Below, piece by piece: positions 59,501 to 63,575 of a stretch of DNA of 64,000 bases. The first letter of the stretch is position 1. Each line of letters opens with the position of its first letter. The stretch lies in NCBI GenBank assembly GCA_038380435.1, contig JAWZYU010000034.1, positions 22,423,404 to 22,487,403 on the forward strand, in the 5' to 3' direction. The DNA is from Ryuthela nishihirai (taxonomy: Eukaryota > Arthropoda > Arachnida > Araneae > Heptathelidae). The translations under genes were made by a program, and so were the position numbers. The notes beneath the pieces are model-generated. The model ran no database searches and was not told the DNA's origin. It saw only the letters and a list, made by a program, of their open reading frames with translations.

Positions 59501-60557
59501 TGCATTTTCAGTTGTCTTTCTGATTTTTGTTTCAATTAATATAGTTCATAGTTGTTTTAAAAATTGATTGTAAAAGGTATCGAATTTCTCTACCAAGAGA
59601 ACGAAGGCAATCAAAGGCTCAAGGATATATATATATATATACCACGTGACCCATGACCCAGCTTTCTCCCTCACCCCGCTCCCCGTAGCTTCAAGGCATG
59701 AGGTTCTGAAGGTAATCCAATTTGCAGTGTTGTTTAACGTGGGAGGGTGGGAGTTTTTTTTTTTTCCATTTGAAGTCTTACACACCCTTTAATCACGTGA
59801 TACGTAGCTCCTGTGACATTTGATCTTCAATTCCTGTCCCTTTGTTTTTATATCATACGCCCTTGCTCTGGACCGACATATCGGAAAACAACATATCACC
59901 ATCTTTAAGAATAGAGAAAATTTTAAAAATTGCGCATTAAAAATTTTTAGTTTTGAAAAGATCGCAGTTTTAAATCCGAACGCAGAAAGCACTCAATGAA
60001 AACCTATGCAGACAACATGGTTTGTTAGTACATGTTTGCTCGCCATCTGGAGGAGTAGTTTTTTGCAAAAGAGTGCCTCGAGAAAACTGGAATTCGGTAG
60101 GCCGGTACCGTTGCCTACGGTAGGCACCGCTGGTACTCTATCATTGTTGGCCAAGTTCTACATCTAAGTTTCTACTATGAGAATGGCATTAGATTTCTGC
60201 AGCAGACAATCCTGAGCTGTAAACAGGTTTTTATAATTGTAGTTTTATAACATTAATTTAAATTTTTTGACTTGGAAATAAGTATTTTAATGCGCAATTG
60301 GAACTTGAATTTACATATGAATGTAAAATTATAAATAAAGATACACTATGATTTTTTCAGGCCTAGACTCGTGGAATGATGCTTTAATATGGCATTACAT
60401 TGTAGCAGTATTGACAAGTATTTTTGCTATCGCAATTGTATTCCTTTTGTTTACTAAACGTAAGTATGACGAACTTTCATCCCAGAAACCAAAGAATGAA
60501 GTAATGGAGAATTACGAGGATACCACCTCGACAAACCAGGTATTTAGCGGTTCATGA
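17296..60557 (+). CDS. MINPP1: multiple inositol polyphosphate phosphatase homologue (MINPP1), whole gene
   Basis: Nine exons, listed separately, join in frame with GT-AG introns. Ending in exon 8 they give 463 residues; spliced on to exon 9 they give 514. MINPP1 enzymes are histidine acid phosphatases of the secretory pathway that strip phosphates from InsP5, InsP6 and 2,3-bisphosphoglycerate. Visible features: an N-terminal hydrophobic signal segment (residues 8-25), the conserved GTKT segment, the phosphohistidine loop at 87-93 (RHATRYP, usually RHGTRYP), a TSRERT segment matching the family's second arginine region, [33 protein letters not shown], and the proton-donor motif at 357-359 (HAG, usually HAE). 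Four N-glycosylation sequons are present (NAS, NCS, NSS, NET). The length is close to the vertebrate enzyme's. The gene assignment is firm; catalytic competence is doubtful. The introns, about 43 kb in total, are filled with transposons. Confidence 0.92.
17560..18290 (+). repeat. degenerate minisatellite, about 150-bp unit
   Basis: Four to five imperfect units each carry 'TCAAATGAAAGCTTGTGA', a 'GTGTCATAGGCTATAAAAATT' segment and a C-rich stretch (GACCCC, with poly(C) at 17852-17862). The reverse strand happens to stay open across two units (17599-17910). Confidence 0.8.
18267..18364 (+). repeat. 49-bp tandem duplication
   Basis: Two adjacent copies (18267-18315 and 18316-18364) differ at a single base, plus a short partial third copy. 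Confidence 0.92.
18370..18865. mobile_element. MITE with about 100-bp terminal inverted repeats
   Basis: The left arm (18370-18397 continuing at 18634-18720) and the right arm (about 18750-18865) are near-perfect reverse complements: ACCTATCTTC..., AAAAAGTAGAAAATAAACC, GCAATCAGT. No coding sequence is present. A SINE-A copy is inserted in the left arm. A half element of the same family lies at 28730-28840. Confidence 0.85.
18398..18620 (+). repeat. SINE-A copy nested in MITE, 13-bp target-site duplication
   Basis: A full-length SINE-A with ATCTTCCTATATG duplicated at 18385-18397 and 18621-18633. Removing it and one copy of the duplication restores the MITE arm. Confidence 0.93.
18880..19110 (+). 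repeat. SINE-A copy with 11-bp target-site duplication
   Basis: Flanked by TTAAATGATGT (18869-18879 and 19111-19121). The body contains a small internal duplication of CTACTATGGCATATAAACTG at about 19009-19064. Confidence 0.93.
19200..19367 (+). repeat. interspersed repeat family D copy
   Basis: The segment around TTTTTAGAGATGAATTAAAA through GGTTGTATAGATATTGAT recurs near 20.0, 20.35, 37.1, 37.5, 46.2, 48.8 and (reverse) 33.2 and 49.7 kb. No coding capacity or class is recognised. Confidence 0.6.
19368..19552. repeat. 73-bp inverted repeat, about 36-nt spacer
   Basis: The arms 19368-19442 and about 19479-19552 match almost perfectly (GATGATAATCACAGCATTAC and its complement). The right arm includes the tail sequence CTGCTAAATATTTATTGAT, also found after the SINE-C copy at 19.8 kb. 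Confidence 0.88.
19560..19830 (+). repeat. SINE-C copy
   Basis: About 270 bp matches 37195-37470. Near its 3' end is a tRNA-like module (TTAGTTCAACTGGAAGAATA ... GCGGGTTCGTATCTCG), and the tail is GGCGAAAAG plus T-rich DNA. It is called a third SINE family here because of this tRNA-like part. Confidence 0.65.
20030..20345 (-). repeat. SINE-B copy
   Basis: Reverse-strand copy, 3' end at 20036 (GTTGTTTTACCTCTGAG) and central domain to 20345. It is the only clear SINE-B inside MINPP1 introns in antisense orientation. Confidence 0.92.
20346..20640 (+). repeat. interspersed repeat family D copy
   Basis: It aligns with 37480-37760 and with the reverse strand of 49640-49990: GATATTGAT, TGTAATTGCACCCTCTGAT and TGGTGGAGTGTGATG segments in the same order. 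Confidence 0.6.
20641..21440. other. no gene recognised
   Basis: It contains a more G/C-rich patch at 20760-21060, open for 129 codons but without family resemblance. The segment GACTTGTTTATATGACTCAG at 21248 recurs in variant form near 48301. Confidence 0.4.
21460..22860 (-). mobile_element. Penelope-like element, reverse copy (RT part)
   Basis: Read on the reverse strand, 22851-22603 encodes the reverse transcriptase segment ...[19 protein letters not shown], matching the Penelope-type 'QTDGxxMGSPLSP' motif. The following bases encode a decayed YVDD block and then an LSYLDIM - TTVYKKPT region. After that the copy lacks the GIY-YIG segment and runs into a non-coding tail to about 21460. Stops and frameshifts make it dead. 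Its outer parts are the inverted match of 22850-24080. Confidence 0.82.
21915..21965 (-). ncRNA. hammerhead-like core, reverse Penelope copy
   Basis: On the reverse strand the order is CTGAATA (from CTGANGA), a 5-bp stem GTCGG/CTGAC, then GAAA, in the tail of the Penelope-like copy. One core G is changed to T, so it is probably inactive. Confidence 0.4.
22850..24080 (+). mobile_element. Penelope-like element, forward copy (thumb, GIY-YIG, tail)
   Basis: The copy starts abruptly at about 22850, back to back with the reverse copy. It encodes the end of the RT ([20 protein letters not shown]) and then a decayed GIY-YIG nuclease (NNYIGKTY ... HKTDIKKK) around 23240-23320. A non-coding tail to 24080 mirrors 21460-22050. 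Several stops are present. Confidence 0.8.
23581..23655 (+). ncRNA. hammerhead-like core, forward Penelope copy
   Basis: CTGAAGA at 23588-23594, GAAA at 23615-23618 and GTC at 23641-23643 are in hammerhead order, with GCAT/ATGT able to pair as helix III. Stem II is disturbed here but intact in the mirrored copy. Such ribozymes are known in Penelope-like elements. Confidence 0.45.
24235..24315 (-). mobile_element. hAT-like terminal fragment
   Basis: GGGGTGCCACAAAATATG through GTTGAAAACCACTAG resembles the 3' terminal part of Charlie-like hAT elements (terminal repeat of the CAGTGGTTTTCAAC type). It is short, so this is tentative. Confidence 0.35.
25039..25172. repeat. 65-bp inverted repeat, 4-nt loop
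   Basis: Bases 25039-25103 and 25108-25172 match at 62 of 65 positions as reverse complements around GCTT. The palindrome ends 127 bp before MINPP1 exon 2. Confidence 0.93.
25300..25434 (+). CDS. MINPP1: MINPP1 exon 2 (phosphohistidine loop)
   Basis: The acceptor ATATTTTAG/GTTGT and donor AAAG/GTAAAT bound 135 bases, phase 1 to phase 1. It encodes [18 protein letters not shown], with the nucleophilic histidine in the R-H-x-x-R-x-P signature; the usual glycine after histidine is alanine. VNAS is an N-glycosylation sequon. Confidence 0.92.
26055..26345 (+). repeat. SINE-B relic
   Basis: A decayed copy: head GCTCAGTCAGTAGTGTGCC, then GTGAGGAAGTG and GCAGAAGAGCCATAC. It is old. Confidence 0.65.
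26734..27090 (+). repeat. 148-bp duplication with extra partial copy
   Basis: The unit starting ACTGTTTGGTATAACC occurs in full at 26734-26882 and 26943-27090. A 52-bp partial copy lies between them at 26882-26933. The full copies are almost identical, so the event is recent. Confidence 0.93.
27443..28087 (+). mobile_element. solo LTR (645 bp) with 4-bp target-site duplication
   Basis: It begins TGTGATGCC and ends ATTACA (TG...CA termini), and CTGC is repeated on both sides (27439-27442 and 28088-28091). A polyadenylation signal AATAAA lies at 27829-27834. A related copy in opposite orientation is at 44073-44809. No internal retroelement sequence is attached. The 4-bp duplication fits a gypsy-like or BEL-like element; the family is not identified. 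Confidence 0.88.
27566..27587. promoter_or_regulatory. NRF-1-type palindrome in LTR
   Basis: A perfect 22-bp palindrome whose centre TGCGCATGCGCA equals the NRF-1 consensus. It is conserved in the second LTR copy at 44668-44689, despite divergence around it. Confidence 0.65.
28310..28715 (+). repeat. SINE-B copy
   Basis: Near full length: head with GCTCGGTCAGTAGCATGCC and box B GTTCGAGTCC, central domain, 3' end GGTAAAACAACCCAA. Confidence 0.93.
28716..29825. other. half MITE, then no feature
   Basis: Positions 28730-28840 match one arm of the MITE at 18370-18865. The rest is A/T-rich with C tracts at 29588-29597 and 29772-29783 and no recognisable gene. Confidence 0.55.
29826..30028 (-). 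repeat. SINE-A copy
   Basis: A full-length reverse-strand SINE-A. Similar AATATAAATAAT-type sequences flank both ends, a probable target-site duplication with differences. Confidence 0.92.
30310..30440 (+). repeat. SINE-B fragment
   Basis: It covers the region after box B through the start of the central domain (GAGAAAGGGAT, GAAAAGGCTGCTGTCC, ATGGGATGTT). Confidence 0.65.
30585..30955 (+). repeat. SINE-B copy
   Basis: Head after a G tract (30581-30590), box B GGTTCAATTCCC, central domain (GGAAAGGCCACTGTC), 3' end GAGGTAAACAACCC. Confidence 0.9.
31108..31218 (+). CDS. MINPP1: MINPP1 exon 3
   Basis: The acceptor ATTGACAG/TTGCT and donor TTAG/GTATAT bound 111 bases, phase 1 to 1. It encodes [32 protein letters not shown], the region before the family's LA.RF.. 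helix. Confidence 0.9.
31312..32337 (-). mobile_element. Tc1-like element relic with inverted repeats
   Basis: About 28-bp imperfect terminal inverted repeats (CACTGAGCTGACTTTGC... and the complement of GCAATGTCAATCCATTGTG) are bounded by TA at 31310-31311 and 32338-32339. The reverse strand at about 31570-31380 carries the transposase end [20 protein letters not shown], in broken frames. It is inactive. Confidence 0.82.
33230..33360 (-). repeat. interspersed repeat family D fragment
   Basis: The reverse strand matches the TGGTGGAATGTGAACG and GGTGCAATTAC-type segments of family D. Confidence 0.5.
33925..34062 (+). CDS. MINPP1: MINPP1 exon 4
   Basis: The acceptor TTTATTAG/CACAA and donor GATG/GTAAGC bound 138 bases, phase 1 to 1. 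It encodes [41 protein letters not shown]. The TSRERT segment corresponds to the family's substrate-binding arginine strand. Confidence 0.92.
34129..35030 (-). mobile_element. mariner-like element relic
   Basis: The left end CAAGGGCTGTTCGGAAAGTA is a typical mariner terminus. The reverse strand encodes [22 protein letters not shown], the counterpart of the transposase 'LLHDNARPHVA' block with its catalytic aspartate. GVMHFF-like sequence near 34810 is also typical. The frames are broken. Confidence 0.8.
36208..36290. repeat. 39-bp foldback, 5-nt loop
   Basis: The arms 36208-36246 and 36252-36290 pair at 38 of 39 positions around TTAAC. Confidence 0.93.
36333..36715 (+). repeat. SINE-B copy
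   Basis: Head GACTCAGTTGGTAGCATGCC, central domain GGAAAGGCCATTGTC, 3' end GAGGTAAAACAATCC. It is inserted in the Tc1-like relic. Confidence 0.9.
37040..37140 (+). repeat. interspersed repeat family D start
   Basis: The TTTGTTGTC ... GTTTAGAGATAATTTAAAAA segment is shared with 19.2, 46.2 and (reverse) 49.9 kb. It includes a short GTCT microsatellite. Confidence 0.55.
37135..37210. repeat. palindrome, 36-bp arms
   Basis: The centre is TTTAAA at 37168-37173. The arm sequence TGATAATCTCAGC resembles the arms of the hairpin at 19368-19552, and a SINE-C copy follows in both places. Confidence 0.85.
37195..37470 (+). repeat. SINE-C copy
   Basis: It aligns along its length with 19560-19830. The tRNA-like module is TTAGTTCAACAGGTTAGAAT and GCAGGTTCAAATCCCG. 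Confidence 0.65.
37480..37760 (+). repeat. interspersed repeat family D copy
   Basis: Aligns with 20346-20640. Confidence 0.55.
37832..38220 (+). repeat. SINE-B copy
   Basis: Near full length: GGCTTAGTCAGTAGCATGCC, box B GATTCGAGTCCC, 3' end GAGGTAAAACAAC. Confidence 0.93.
38535..38608 (+). CDS. MINPP1: MINPP1 exon 5
   Basis: The acceptor TTTAATAAG/CTACT and donor CAA/GTAAGT bound 74 bases, phase 1 to 0. It encodes [25 protein letters not shown], the region where vertebrate MINPP1 has '...RFFDHCEKF'. Confidence 0.88.
39323..39757 (+). mobile_element. MITE with about 115-bp inverted repeats, DUF4817-type remnant
   Basis: The termini GGGTGTTTCAGAACTCTATG and its complement open arms of about 115 bp (to CGCTGTTTGG / CCAAACAGC). 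The middle keeps a short + strand coding remnant, [20 protein letters not shown], which resembles the DUF4817 helix-turn-helix start of arthropod transposases. It is thus a deletion derivative of an autonomous element. Flanks are TATATA-rich. Confidence 0.82.
39994..40111 (+). CDS. MINPP1: MINPP1 exon 6
   Basis: The acceptor TTATCTTTAG/CAAAA and donor GAAG/GTAAAA bound 118 bases, phase 0 to 1. It encodes [38 protein letters not shown] is a sequon. Confidence 0.9.
40797..41193 (+). repeat. SINE-B copy nested in Penelope-like element
   Basis: A full-length copy: GCTCAGTCAGTAGCGCGCC, box B GTTCGAGTCCC, 3' end GAGGTAAAACCCAACC. A small duplication (GGGATCCCCTGTTCC) lies at about 41066. Confidence 0.93.
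41384..41427 (+). ncRNA. hammerhead-like core
   Basis: CTGAGGA (41384-41390), a stem GCCAC/GTGGT, GAAA (41415-41418) and GTC (41425-41427) occur in hammerhead order at the end of the Penelope-like relic. Helix III would be very short, and I see no good helix I. Confidence 0.45.
41460..44072. other. no gene; second hammerhead-like spot and small repeats
   Basis: CTGAGGA ... GAAA occurs at 42561-42594 with a possible GCC/GGT stem, but three unpaired bases precede GAAA. Related segments ending CACCTTTACA lie near 41870 and 43065. A duplicated CTGTAAAACTGAATTCACTG occurs at about 43345 and 43400. No exon is recognised. Confidence 0.4.
44073..44809 (-). mobile_element. solo LTR (737 bp), opposite orientation
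   Basis: On the reverse strand it starts TGTGATGCCCC and ends ATTACA, matching the LTR at 27443-28087 with added segments in the middle. ATTG is duplicated at 44069-44072 and 44810-44813. The NRF-1-type palindrome is conserved at 44668-44689. No internal retroelement sequence remains. Confidence 0.87.
44814..45273. other. no feature recognised
   Basis: A/T-rich intron sequence. Confidence 0.5.
45274..45660 (+). repeat. SINE-B copy
   Basis: Full length, with GGCTCAGTCGGTAACATGCC, box B GGTTCGAGTCCC and 3' end GAGGTAAAACAACCCAA. It ends 165 bp before MINPP1 exon 7. Confidence 0.94.
45825..46029 (+). CDS. MINPP1: MINPP1 exon 7
   Basis: The acceptor TCTAATGTAG/TTGAT and donor TTTGA/GTAAGT bound 205 bases, phase 1 to 0 (two bases of a codon carried over). 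It encodes [20 protein letters not shown] and [34 protein letters not shown], the best-conserved block with vertebrate MINPP1 (CSFDLA..SPWCDVF, VLEYLNDLKQYWKRGYG). NSS is a sequon. Confidence 0.95.
46200..46346 (+). repeat. family D copy, left part
   Basis: It continues at 48779-48980 after the piggyBac-like insertion. Confidence 0.55.
46351..48774. mobile_element. piggyBac-like element, 2.4 kb, no coding capacity
   Basis: TTAA lies at both edges (46347-46350 and 48775-48778). The termini CCCTTCCATTGTCC and, inverted, CACTTCAAGTGTCA match at 10 of 14 positions, the piggyBac style of terminus. The host family D repeat is continuous when the element is removed. The length is typical for a full element, yet I see no open frame of 60 codons and no transposase motif, so it is decayed or non-autonomous. 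An internal imperfect tandem duplication lies at 47105-47605. Confidence 0.72.
48779..48980 (+). repeat. family D copy, right part
   Basis: GTGGAAAAGTTG-like, GGTGGTAGAGTGTG and GGCAGCAATTATTTG segments align with the other family D copies. Confidence 0.55.
49170..49492 (+). repeat. SINE-B copy, 5'-truncated
   Basis: It starts after box B; the central domain and 3' end (GAGGTAAAACAACCCAA) are present. Confidence 0.92.
49640..50010 (-). repeat. family D copy, reverse
   Basis: The reverse strand aligns with 37040-37140 joined to 37480-37760 without the hairpin and SINE-C between. This shows that those two are an insertion. Confidence 0.6.
50690..50997 (+). repeat. SINE-B copy, 5'-truncated
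   Basis: Well preserved from TTATCTTCGCAAAATTC to the AACCCAACCC end. Confidence 0.94.
51000..51650 (-). mobile_element. Tc1-like transposase relic
   Basis: The reverse strand carries [37 protein letters not shown], then [13 protein letters not shown] and, in another frame, [13 protein letters not shown]. These are the second half of a Tc1-type DDE transposase, broken by frameshifts. Confidence 0.88.
51740..52531. other. intron, no feature recognised
   Basis: A/T-rich sequence up to the exon 8 acceptor. Confidence 0.5.
52532..52916 (+). CDS. MINPP1: MINPP1 exon 8 (HAG motif; soluble end)
   Basis: The acceptor ATTCTTAG/GTATA continues the GA left by exon 7. It encodes YTMNETK, then [20 protein letters not shown], the counterpart of the vertebrate LQFGHAETLLPLLSLMG, with glycine for the acidic residue of [21 protein letters not shown] follows. 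Reading through gives a cysteine-rich end, [14 protein letters not shown], and TGA at 52914-52916; AATAAA lies at 53055 and 53206. An internal donor T/GTAATT at 52872/52873 has the phase needed for exon 9. The read-through could thus be either a real soluble isoform or simply unspliced intron. Confidence 0.93.
52917..53726. other. 3'UTR of short isoform or intron
   Basis: It has AATAAA signals at 53055-53060 and 53206-53211 and no repeat recognised. Confidence 0.5.
53727..54731 (+). mobile_element. unclassified 1.0 kb repeat, G/C-richer
   Basis: It begins CTAGCTGAACTTACCCGGCG and ends in CAGACAGACATCTTTTATTA, a start and end that resemble dispersed repeats I have seen in invertebrate genomes. 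Repeated 'GCCCGTGGC' and 'CCCGG' motifs set it apart from the A/T-rich surroundings. No transposase is recognised. Confidence 0.5.
55295..55668 (+). repeat. SINE-B copy
   Basis: GGCTCAGTCGGTGGCACGAC head, central domain, 3' end CAGGTAAAACAACCCAA. Confidence 0.92.
55670..56319. other. intron, no feature recognised
   Basis: Non-coding, A/T-rich. Confidence 0.5.
56320..56465 (-). repeat. SINE-A relic
   Basis: Reverse-strand SINE-A with its 3' end at 56330 (CCCTCAAGCAGCTGCTTG) and a decayed, truncated body and head to 56465. Confidence 0.7.
56475..58020 (-). mobile_element. RTE-like LINE relic, second copy
   Basis: It is colinear with the LINE at 5.7-7.7 kb. Reverse-strand pieces are [32 protein letters not shown] (57960-57850), [33 protein letters not shown] (57440-57320), [18 protein letters not shown] (56950-56900) and [18 protein letters not shown] (56830-56770). 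A SINE-B copy lies at 57005-57292. Confidence 0.87.
57005..57292 (+). repeat. SINE-B copy nested in LINE
   Basis: 5'-truncated copy from TTTATCTCCTGAAAACTGCC to CGCTCAGAGATGAAACC, in opposite orientation to the LINE. Confidence 0.9.
58100..58488 (+). repeat. SINE-B copy, near consensus
   Basis: The best-preserved full copy: GGGGGTGGCTCAGTCGGTAG, box B GGTTCGAGTCCC, GACGTTAAGCCGTGG, CACGTTAAAGAACACG, end GAGGTAAAACAACCC. Confidence 0.95.
58545..59065 (+). mobile_element. Tc1-like transposase relic
   Basis: The + strand frames give [36 protein letters not shown] and [12 protein letters not shown], the middle and end of a Tc1-type transposase with frameshifts. Confidence 0.82.
59066..60360. 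other. intron, TA microsatellite
   Basis: A (TA)n tract lies at 59624-59641. No exon is recognised before the exon 9 acceptor. Confidence 0.5.
60361..60557 (+). CDS. MINPP1: MINPP1 exon 9 (transmembrane helix and tail)
   Basis: The acceptor GATTTTTTCAG/GCCTA opens a frame that needs one base from the previous exon. The T left by the donor at 52872 makes TGC (Cys450), and 64 more residues follow to TGA. A helix of about 22 residues ([20 protein letters not shown]) is followed by a basic stop-transfer, TKRK, and an acidic/polar tail ending VFSGS. The product would be a type I membrane protein with the phosphatase domain outside the cell or in the lumen. AATAAA at 60842-60847 is a fitting polyadenylation signal. 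It is less certain than the other exons, because it lies 7.5 kb from exon 8 and the donor is only fair. Confidence 0.72.
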
Positions 60558-60841
60558 ATAATGTGAATTACTTTAAATCGAAGCATGTCCATAATATTTC
60601 TGGAAGTACTATTAGTGGCGTAAGTTAGCATTCTTTGTTTAATACAAATTTCCCAGAACAAAAGGAAATTCCCAAAGAGAGCTCCTGTACCTTTTATTTG
60701 TAACGTAAGGTGTTTTTATACGTATTTCAACCCAAGGATTTTCTTGTTAATGTTTTTTGTCATGATCCAACCTAATGTTTATGGTCTAAGTAAAATATGA
60801 CGTTTCGGTGAGTGTTTTTTGTGGAATGAATTTTTTGAAAG

Positions 60842-60847
60842 AATAAA
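60842..60847 (+). terminator. MINPP1: polyadenylation signal, membrane isoform
   Basis: AATAAA 285 bases after the exon 9 stop, followed by a LINE in reverse orientation from about 60985. Confidence 0.55.
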
Positions 60848-60984
60848 TTCTGGAGTTAATCCCTTGGCATGCATAGAGAAAAATATATAATATGAAGAAA
60901 ATGTTGATTCCCAATTACAGTAAAGTAACTAGCCAACAGGACTTGTCTCAAGCATTTCCTTAAACTGTATAATGGCAGCCTTTC

Positions 60985-63575
60985 ATAGGACAACAAAATC
61001 CTCCTGCAGCTGTGGTCAATGGAGATCTTACCATACCCTTTAATTTTCTTCTCCAAACATGTCTGATCTAAGCTACATCTGCATTTGACCACTATAGACC
61101 AATTCTATTTTTTGTTTGACATAGTATTCCTATCACATCCTAAGTCCCCCTTTTCCTGAAGCCTTTAGGCACACTCTTCATAATCATGTTGCCAATCTGC
61201 AGCTATGCATATGGGCAACATGACCAAACCAATGCAATCTCTCTCTGCACAAAATGTTGCTCAAAGGAGGTTACTGATTCTTCTAACCTCATCATTACTT
61301 ACAAAGTCAAACCACCTAATCCCCATGATACTGTGCAAGCATCTACAATCAAAGGCATCAAGTTTCTTGTTATGCTTTCACTACCGTAATTAACCTTAGA
61401 AAGAACTAAACTATTATAGTCTAATTTTAGTTTTTTTTATCTCATGCTGCACATCACCAGTATCTGCTACATAGCTTCCAAGATAATTAAACTGAGACAC
61501 TTGCTTAAGTGTACAGCCATTCAAAGCAACTGAAGCACCATCTGCTTGACCAATTTTCATCACTTTAGTTTTTTCTCTGTTTATCACCAAACCTACTCTA
61601 TTACCAGTCTCACTAACAGTCCTAATAAAAGAATCTCATCAATTCATTAGTCAGCAGGGCCAAATCGTGTGCATATTCTAAATCAGGAATTTTGAAATAT
61701 CTAGATCATTTAAAGCCAAAATCTTTCCCTTGCAAAGATTTTCACATTACATAATCAATAACTAAAGAGTACAGGAGACAAAATGCACCATTGTCCAACT
61801 CCAGTAGCAATGCTAAACCAATCACTGCAAGACGTACCAACTCTCACACACAACTCAGTGTTATTATAGAGCGCTTTTATTACACTAACTAATTTGTCAG
61901 GTATTCCACATGATCTAACAATCAGCCACAAATATTGTCAATCAACCAAGTGAAAAGCCTTTTCGAAATCTATAAAGCTACACTGCTGGCCATTAAAAGT
62001 ACACCACCAGGAAAGACAAGATATCAAAGCCATATTTAGTGAATACATAGCTTATGTTACAAGGATCAAATGATTACAAATACAACTCGGTTAGACTTGT
62101 GAAATACAAAGAAATCAGTATCTTATGTAGCCGCCATGATTGGCAATAACTGATGCTACGGCATTGAGAGGATGAAATGCAAGATGTGTGTTTGGGGAAT
62201 GTCAGTCCATGTAGTTTCGATACATAGCCAAATTTCATCTGTTGTAGCAGCTTCTGGTGTGTTGAGGTCATGAGATCATGAACCAGACATCTTCAATTGG
62301 GGACAGATCCAGTGAATATGGTGGCTATCCAGGAATTGTTGGGCAATGCATGCCACATGTGGTCAGGCATTGTCCTGTTGTAAATGGCACAGAGAGCCCC
62401 TGAAGATAAGGTATGACCACAGCCTCCAACACCTCAGTGATGTAATGCTGGCTGTTCAAAGTATCGGTAATGCGTACTAGGTGCATGTGAGTGGAGTCCA
62501 AAGCGCCACATACTATAACATCAGGGGCTGGACCTATATGACGCTGCATCATGCTTGTCTTACTGAGCTTGTCACCATGGTACCACCAGATATGGATTCG
62601 TCCATCATGGTGCTGCATACTGAAGTGGGATTCGTCTGAAAAGACACGATGCCATTCACACATCCATGCATGACGTTCTTATCACCAATGCAGTCGCATA
62701 TGCCTGTGTTGTACAGTCAATGATGGCCGAAGCAATCGCTGCCTATCAAACATGCCCTAATGCTACAGATGGTGTCGAATCATACGTGCTGACACTGGTT
62801 GATGTACAACACACCGTAACTGTTGAGCTAAGGTGTTTGATGTGGCTGTACAATCATTCAAAGCCATGCGCACAAGATGTCTGTCCTCTCGTTTGTGTGA
62901 CACAGCCATTGAGATCCCTCATGTCAATGAGTTTGTTCCTCCTCTACCCACAGATGCCATATTCTCATCACTGTGGCAGCATTCTGTCCAACACGAGCAC
63001 CGATGTCTCGGTATGATAATCTGCCTTCCAGTAATCCCACAATTCTCCCTTGAAAAAAAAAAAGATCCTTGCAAACCTGGTCATATGAATGCCATGTTCT
63101 TTGATGGGGCATACTTAATCCTTTAGTGCACAAGAACTATGAGCAAACACAATTCTAGTGCTTCAATTCCAGTGATTCCAGATCTTTGTAATCTCCTCTT
63201 ATACCATTTCCAGGAGGTGTTACTCTCACACATGATGTGCATATGTGCTGCACTTTGAATCATTTACATGTTCTCCCAAGGGCTATCCATCTTGCATATT
63301 TCGGGACAATCTGATGAGTCCTTCCTGGTGTTGCTCTTTTAATGGCCAGCAGTGTAGTAACCACAGGTTTCTGAAACTAAACATTTCTTAAGAATCTGCT
63401 TAAGTGTAAATATTTGACGAATACATCCCCTACCACTTCTGAATCCACACTGTTCAACATACAGTTGTCCATCAACCAAATTCTTAATTCTATTAAATAT
63501 AATAATGCAAAGAACTTTACCTGGAACAGAAAGTAAACTAATTCACCTATAATTATCACAAGAACTGCTCTAAGA
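60985..63575 (-). mobile_element. RTE-like LINE relic, third copy, split by a DNA transposon
   Basis: Colinear with the other two LINE copies. 60985-61978 carries the 3' half (for example the reverse of CAATTTTCATCACTTTAGTT and AAAGCCAAAATCTTTCCCTT) and 63357-63575 the preceding RT part (AAAGAACTTTACCTGGAACA). The gap is the Tc1/mariner element at 61981-63354. Confidence 0.88.
61981..63354 (-). mobile_element. Tc1/mariner element, complete ends, decayed transposase
   Basis: About 33-bp terminal inverted repeats start CACTGCTGGCCATTAAAAG at both ends, flanked by TA (61979-61980 and 63355-63356). The length is 1374 bp. The reverse strand encodes the helix-turn-helix part (RIVGLLEGRLSYRDIGARVG, 63060-62990) and the catalytic part (WHRVFSDESHFSMQHHDGRI, 62655-62590; IGPAPDVIVCGAL). 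The following QQDNARPH-type block is frameshifted. It is inserted in the third LINE. Confidence 0.93.
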
